A stretch of 8,593 nt of DNA. Source: Vulcanisaeta distributa (GTDB taxonomy: Archaea > Thermoproteota > Thermoprotei > Thermoproteales > Thermocladiaceae). The stretch covers positions 686-9,278 of the forward strand of contig DAXY01000001.1 in NCBI GenBank assembly GCA_002506645.1, read 5' to 3'. Shown here one piece after another: positions 5,349 to 8,593 of this stretch (the first letter of the stretch is position 1; each line of letters starts with the position of its first letter). The notes under the pieces were generated by a model that was given only the letters and a program-made list of their open reading frames with translations, ran no database searches and was not told where the DNA came from. Made by a program: the position numbers and the translations under genes.

Positions 5349-6074
5349 ATGGATGCCGTGAACCCTGAGGTCAGGATAGACGCGTACATAAGGAATGTAA
5401 AAAACGCACTCGATCAAATAGATAGGGAGGGCGTTAAGAACGAGGTTGTTGAGATAGCTAGGGCGTACTTGAAGGACTCGATTTATTACCTATCAAGGGG
5501 TGATCAATTCACGGCGCTGGCAACCATCGCATACGCCGAGGGACTACTCGACGCGTTGAGACTACTCGGTATGGCGCACTTTAACTGGGTTAGCACCGAT
5601 GACCTGGTTAGGAGGGCCCAAACCAAGGTATTCGTGGCCGGCACGTTCGAGATAATACACCCAGGGCACATAGCCTACCTAAGGCATGCCTGGACCCTTG
5701 GGCGCGTCGTCGCCGTAGTAGCGAGGGACTCCACGGTTAAGAGGATTAAGGGTAGGGACGTAATTATACCGGAGAGCCAGAGACTCGAGGTTTTGAGCAA
5801 TATTGTCTATGTCCATAGGGCAAGGCTTGGTTATGAGGATGACATGTTCAAGGTCGTTGAGGAGGAGAGACCGAACATAATCCTTCTCGGCCCTAACCAG
5901 CCATTTAATGAGGATTCATTGAGGGAGGAATTGAGGAGGAGGGGGTTAGGCGATATTGAGGTTGTTAGGCTTAGTGACTATGTTGATTGCCCACTATGCA
6001 GCACGACAAAGATACTCAGGGCCATAAGTAATAAGTTCAACCAGAATAATCAACAACCAAATACACTACCCTAA
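5349..6074 (+). CDS. DUF357 domain fused to a cytidylyltransferase-type nucleotidyltransferase; probable FAD synthase
   Basis: A 241-residue cytosolic protein with two parts. Residues about 10-78 are a helical DUF357 domain, with the characteristic DSIYYLSRGDQFTALATIAYAEGLLDALRLLG pattern (43-74, given in sense only). Residues about 92-228 are an HxGH-type nucleotidyltransferase: KVFVAGTFEIIHPGH with the ATP-phosphate-binding HPGH at 104-107, RDSTVKRIKGRDVIIPE (126-142), IILLGPNQ (177-184) and a late STTK (218-221) in place of the usual ISSTTK. The nearest characterised relative known to me is the archaeal FAD synthetase RibL of Methanocaldococcus (FMN + ATP to FAD), which lacks DUF357; glycerol-phosphate cytidylyltransferase is an alternative. 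A CPLC pair (C214, C217) directly precedes STTK; RibL is also described as cysteine-dependent and air-sensitive. The last 14 residues are Asn/Gln-rich and probably disordered. The role of DUF357 is unknown. Confidence 0.78.
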   Translation: MDAVNPEVRIDAYIRNVKNALDQIDREGVKNEVVEIARAYLKDSIYYLSRGDQFTALATIAYAEGLLDALRLLGMAHFNWVSTDDLVRRAQTKVFVAGTFEIIHPGHIAYLRHAWTLGRVVAVVARDSTVKRIKGRDVIIPESQRLEVLSNIVYVHRARLGYEDDMFKVVEEERPNIILLGPNQPFNEDSLREELRRRGLGDIEVVRLSDYVDCPLCSTTKILRAISNKFNQNNQQPNTLP

Positions 6075-6261
6075 AACGCAGGTCTCCACTACCCTCGCCC
6101 ACGTACTCACGGCACTACCGTATTTGTAATTAGAACTAACCAAGGCGCTGGGGATTATTTCCTATATTATAATGACGCATCAACACCCCGAACTGAGGAA
6201 TGCCCTAGCAAAAATCAAAATCCCGGTTGGTGCAGTGGGTACTTAAAATCCCAACGTAAAC
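6075..6261. other. Convergent intergenic region, 187 bp
   Basis: This lies between the stop codons of two convergent genes. It contains an A-rich block (the minus-strand terminator), an AT-rich patch around 6158-6171 and one 24-codon ORF on the plus strand (6172-6246) that I do not consider a gene. I found no tRNA fold, no repeat and no convincing C/D box RNA; an unrecognised small RNA cannot be ruled out by eye. Confidence 0.5.
6208..6222 (-). terminator. T-rich terminator after the membrane-anchored protein gene
   Basis: On the minus strand this reads GATTTTGATTTTTGC, two T-runs about 40 nt past the stop of the 6262-7017 gene. No stem is evident. It fits T-run-dependent archaeal termination. 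Confidence 0.4.
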
Positions 6262-7017
6262 TCATGGAATAAGCCCCTTCGTTATTTGCGAGAATTCAGG
6301 CTGGTTAAATGTGAATGAGTAGCTAATGAGGGTCATGTTTATGTTCATGAAGGCATTGCCGAACCCCCCTCCGTACGTGGGGTATAGGTATATCGTTATG
6401 TTCGTTGGTACACCATTACTTAATATGCACAGCCTCGTTATGTTCATGACCATTGGTAGGCCCTGAAATCCTCCCTGGGCCGGCGATAGCGTCATTGTTG
6501 CCGTGAAGCAGTAGGTCCTTTTACCATCCCAGGTACCCTCCCCCACGTACTTACTCTCATTCAGTATAAGCACTACGTACCTGGTGAGGTTTACATAAGG
6601 TGCGCAGTGGGTCATTGATTGTTGGCCCATGAAGTTAAACTCCGTTGCGTAACAAAGCTCGTTATTGTACCTCCAAAGCGCCACATTGAAATTAATGCCA
6701 CCCATCATGAAGTGCCTAAATGAGATTGTGCCGTTTATCACGGCCGCATCGTTTATGGGCGTCCTAGATATCGTGATTGCGCCCACCAATGGCCCTATTT
6801 GAAATGGAATACTGGGCATCCCCGGAAGCCCATTACCCAGCGCGAACGTGGAACTGAGCGTGAACTCATAAGTCGCTGTAATGTTCCTCATAAGCAACTC
6901 CCTGGCATTTAGGAGCGCCGACTCAGGGCCTTTATTCATCGATACCGCGAGGTACGTGACGGCGCCAGCAATTACCACAATGGCGAGTATTACGGCAATA
7001 AGCGGCGCGGCTTTCAT
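6262..7017 (-). CDS. Membrane-anchored extracytoplasmic protein of unknown function, rich in sequons and with four cysteines
   Basis: From ATG 7017 the protein has 251 residues. Residues 2-27 are a short basic start followed by one long hydrophobic segment (LIAVILAIVVIAGAVTYLAV), a signal anchor or uncleaved signal, so the remaining about 220 residues should face outside. The exterior part is β-rich, with seven N-x-S/T sites (N45, N95, N143, N153, N192, N206, N227) and four cysteines (C122, C138, C170, C197) that could form two disulfides. I do not recognise the family. A GTG at 7026 would add three residues, but it lies inside a GAGGTGG Shine-Dalgarno whose spacing fits ATG 7017. A TATA box 27 nt upstream also points to 7017. 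It follows proS by 39 bp and could be read from its own promoter or by read-through. Confidence 0.75.
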   Translation of the reverse strand: MKAAPLIAVILAIVVIAGAVTYLAVSMNKGPESALLNARELLMRNITATYEFTLSSTFALGNGLPGMPSIPFQIGPLVGAITISRTPINDAAVINGTISFRHFMMGGINFNVALWRYNNELCYATEFNFMGQQSMTHCAPYVNLTRYVVLILNESKYVGEGTWDGKRTYCFTATMTLSPAQGGFQGLPMVMNITRLCILSNGVPTNITIYLYPTYGGGFGNAFMNINMTLISYSFTFNQPEFSQITKGLIP

Positions 7018-7022
7018 CAACG

Positions 7023-7029
7023 CCACCTC
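7023..7029 (-). promoter_or_regulatory. Shine-Dalgarno deciding the start at 7017
   Basis: The minus strand reads GAGGTGG, 5 nt before ATG 7017. The alternative GTG start at 7026 is formed by bases of this motif and has no binding site of its own, so the longer start is unlikely. This site would be used on transcripts reading through from proS. Confidence 0.6.
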
Positions 7030-7040
7030 GAATTCATGGG

Positions 7041-7050
7041 TTATTAAAGG
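7041..7050 (-). promoter_or_regulatory. TATA-type promoter of the membrane-anchored protein gene
   Basis: The minus strand reads CCTTTAATAA, centred about 27 nt before ATG 7017, the spacing expected for a leaderless archaeal transcript starting on the A of that ATG. It lies immediately after the proS stop codon (7057-7059). A second AT-rich stretch (7051-7060) overlaps the proS end. Confidence 0.45.
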
Positions 7051-7056
7051 TTTTTA

Positions 7057-8439
7057 TCAATACCTCCTCGCAATCCTCAACCAGTAATTGGCCTGCCTAT
7101 CGCCGCATGCCAAGTCCCTCAAGCCGCCGATGTCCCTACTGGCATCCTCATCGAGGGGTATGCCCAGTGCGTCGGCATCGAGTGATTGCTGTATTGCCAT
7201 TCCGCAATCATTATCACCGCTCCAGGGAACCTCAACAACACCACCTCTCTCAAGGTACTTCCTCGCCTCCTCAACGGTAGTCGCCCTAGCAATCATCGAC
7301 CTCAGGAATCCCCAAGCCATGCTCCTGAGGCTTTCACCTATTGAGCCTAGGACCTCCTTAACAGTGTCCGCAATGCCCTCGCGCGGCGCAACGTACTTCT
7401 CCATGGTATCCCTCCTGGCAAGGACGACTTGCCTATTCTCCACATCCCTGGGGCCAACCTCTATCCTGAGCGGCACGCCCATCATCTCCCAGTAATTGTA
7501 CTTCCAACCCGGCGTCCTATCGGTCCTATCATCCACCATAACCCTAACGCCGGCACTTACTAACTCCCCCTCTATGGACTTGACCTCCCTCATTATGGAC
7601 TCCTCCGTGCCCCTATACATTATCGGCACTATAACCACCTGTATTGGCGCCACGTTTGGCGGTAGTACCAAGCCCTTATCATCACCATGCACCGCAATCA
7701 TAGCCGCAATAACCCTCTCCGAAATGCCGTAACTCGTGGTGTGCACGTACTCCCAATCACCGCTCGGCGTTAGGTACTTAACGTCAAAGACCCTCGAGAA
7801 GTTCGTGCCCAGGTAATGAACCGTCCCAATCTGCATCGCCTTTCCATCGGGCATTACCGTGTCGAAGGCTATGGTGTAGACCGCACCGGCGAACTTGTCC
7901 CAATCAGGCCTTTGGCTGATTAGGTAGGGTACGCCGATGTAGTCAAATATCCTCTTGTAAATCTCCACGGCCTCCCTAACCTGCCTCTCCGCATCCTCCC
8001 TATTAGCATGGGCCGTGTGGGCCTCCTTAAACATTGATATTTCCCTAAGCCTAATCATGGGCCTCGTGGCCTTGGTCTCGGCCCTAAACACACTGACTAT
8101 TTGATATACCTTGAAGGGTAGGTCCGTGTGGTCCTTAATCCAGAGCTTAAACATCGGCATCATCGCCGTCTCACTAGTCGGCCTTAAGACGAGCCTCTCC
8201 TCACCAGTGCCGCCCTTACTGACCCAGAAAACCTCGTTCTCAAAACCCCTAATATGCTCACTCTCCTTTGAGAAGAATTCATAGGGTATGAAGACGGGGA
8301 ATAGGACCTCCTGATGCCCAGTCTCGTCATGAACGAGCCTAACGTAGGACTCAACCAACCTCCTAATCCTCATGCCGTACGGCCTCCAAACGTAGGCGCC
8401 CTTCACTGGGTACCTATAGTCATAAACCCCAGTCTCCAT
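7057..8439 (-). CDS. proS: Prolyl-tRNA synthetase, archaeal type (first ATG; N-terminus probably extends upstream)
   Basis: Charges tRNA-Pro with proline in the cytosol; a class IIa enzyme. From ATG 8439 (460 residues): the motif 1 region around [12 protein letters not shown] (41-52), the proline/ATP loop RPTSE (86-90), motif 2 [17 protein letters not shown] (118-134), and KEAHTAHA (138-145). The [10 protein letters not shown] region (233-242) leads into motif 3, whose Gly-rich end [11 protein letters not shown] spans 251-261. The anticodon-binding domain is about 265-370, followed by the archaeal C-terminal domain ending in Tyr. Archaeal ProRS usually has about 480 residues and begins with an x-FSEWF-x-x-I element before YDxRYPVKG. 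Here the matching residues lie upstream of the first ATG in the same frame (see 8440-8535). In the C-terminal zinc module only two cysteines remain (C412, C445): WSGDNDC replaces WCGxxEC and the second pair is also reduced. Identity is certain; the true start is not. Confidence 0.95.
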   Translation of the reverse strand: METGVYDYRYPVKGAYVWRPYGMRIRRLVESYVRLVHDETGHQEVLFPVFIPYEFFSKESEHIRGFENEVFWVSKGGTGEERLVLRPTSETAMMPMFKLWIKDHTDLPFKVYQIVSVFRAETKATRPMIRLREISMFKEAHTAHANREDAERQVREAVEIYKRIFDYIGVPYLISQRPDWDKFAGAVYTIAFDTVMPDGKAMQIGTVHYLGTNFSRVFDVKYLTPSGDWEYVHTTSYGISERVIAAMIAVHGDDKGLVLPPNVAPIQVVIVPIMYRGTEESIMREVKSIEGELVSAGVRVMVDDRTDRTPGWKYNYWEMMGVPLRIEVGPRDVENRQVVLARRDTMEKYVAPREGIADTVKEVLGSIGESLRSMAWGFLRSMIARATTVEEARKYLERGGVVEVPWSGDNDCGMAIQQSLDADALGIPLDEDASRDIGGLRDLACGDRQANYWLRIARRY

Positions 8440-8535
8440 TATGACCCAGTTAAACCAATCAGTGAAGTTCCTCCACCTCTCCCTAGGCCTCCCCTCCCCA
8501 GGCTTGATGAGTTGTAGCTTGGCAATAGGAACCCC
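8440..8535 (-). other. In-frame N-terminal coding extension of proS without a canonical start codon
   Basis: The 32 codons before the first proS ATG are open and encode [15 protein letters not shown] followed by [17 protein letters not shown]. The second part aligns with the conserved N-terminal helix of archaeal ProRS (x-FSEWFHxIL, then YDxRYPVKG). There is no ATG, GTG or TTG in this frame before a TGA at 8536-8538. An ATT at 8526 would give 489 residues, near the normal length. The frame ends beside a GGGG run (8532-8535). One G fewer would join a TTG at 8539 (M-R-V-P-I-A-K), and one G more would join an ATG at 8567. Rare start codon, slippage or a base error in this run are the options. 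Confidence 0.65.
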
Positions 8536-8555
8536 TCAACTGCGATGGAGCAGCG

Positions 8556-8567
8556 CCTTAAAAGCAT
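8556..8567 (-). promoter_or_regulatory. TATA-type promoter of proS
   Basis: The minus strand reads ATGCTTTTAAGG with a CTTTTAAG box centred near 8560. The predicted transcript start, about 26-27 nt downstream, falls at about 8533-8535, in the GGGG run. This implies the message begins at or just before the in-frame extension, long before ATG 8439, and supports translation of that extension. Confidence 0.45.
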
Positions 8568-8593
8568 TATTGACCCACAACCCGGCAGTCCTC

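Noticed and set aside
6172..6200. Possible C/D box guide RNA (ATGACG ... CTGA).
   Set aside because: The C box is imperfect, and no C'/D closing pair or terminal stem is visible.
6172..6246. 24-codon ORF on the plus strand (MTHQHPELRNALAKIKIPVG...).
   Set aside because: The AT-rich patch lies directly against the ATG, too close for a TATA box. There is no Shine-Dalgarno, and the ORF overlaps the A-rich terminator of the minus gene. It could be a gene remnant, but nothing supports expression.
7024..7026. GTG start for the membrane-anchored protein.
   Set aside because: The GTG is part of the GAGGTGG Shine-Dalgarno, and both this motif and the TATA spacing point to ATG 7017.
7088..7732. Two long open frames on the plus strand opposite proS.
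   Set aside because: proS is certain on the other strand. These frames are low-complexity Ser/Thr/Pro-rich translations with no domain and arise from the codon bias of proS.
8567..8593. Possible C-terminal tail of an upstream minus-strand gene (EDCRVVGQ-stop).
   Set aside because: Only eight codons are inside the window and the other two frames are also open, so nothing distinguishes it from chance.
1..8593. A complete, previously undescribed defence, mobile or CRISPR-type system.
   Set aside because: No direct-repeat array, integrase, transposase, toxin-antitoxin pair or nuclease gene was seen. The genes are mostly housekeeping or envelope-related.

Overview
The window looks chromosomal and archaeal, most likely from a hyperthermophilic Thermoproteota of the Thermoproteales type (Vulcanisaeta/Caldivirga/Pyrobaculum relatives). 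This is an inference from several signals. The prolyl-tRNA synthetase is of the archaeal kind and ends in Tyr. The GalE closely resembles the short Pyrobaculum enzyme as I remember it. An Lrp-type regulator and a DUF357-cytidylyltransferase fusion are present. Genes are preceded by TATA boxes about 27 nt upstream of the start (leaderless style), and GGTGA Shine-Dalgarno motifs sit inside operons. I see no tRNA, rRNA, CRISPR array, insertion sequence or clear sign of recent transfer.

Layout. (1) Bases 1-168 (+) hold the C-terminal tail of a potassium-channel/RCK-type protein. (2) Bases 135-2987 (-) are a tightly packed four-gene unit read right to left: a rhomboid-like intramembrane protease, a small membrane protein of unknown role, a UDP-glucose 4-epimerase (galE) and uroporphyrinogen-III synthase (hemD). 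A perfect 8-bp hairpin lies at the first junction, and an ATGA overlap joins galE to hemD. (3) A short divergent promoter region (2988-3047), apparently built on one AT-rich box, also drives bases 3048-4579 (+): a two-half CbiX/chelatase-like protein coupled by ATGA to cbiB (cobamide biosynthesis). (4) Bases 4732-5241 (+) encode a regulator with a winged helix and an Lrp RAM domain. (5) Bases 5349-6074 (+) encode a DUF357-nucleotidyltransferase, probably FAD synthase. (6) On the minus strand, 7057-8439 and beyond encode prolyl-tRNA synthetase, followed by a membrane-anchored, sequon- and cysteine-rich extracytoplasmic protein (6262-7017).

How the genes fit together: hemD, the CbiX-like gene and cbiB all belong to tetrapyrrole/cobamide metabolism, though hemD lies in a separate divergent unit. 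The other genes are housekeeping (proS, probable flavin cofactor synthesis, galE) or envelope functions.

The points most worth a second look are these. The proS reading frame continues about 30 conserved-looking codons upstream of its first ATG without any canonical start codon, and ends at an in-frame TGA beside a GGGG run. The CbiX-like protein is an internal duplication in which the second metal-binding histidine is missing from both halves. I did not find a clearly new multi-gene system.
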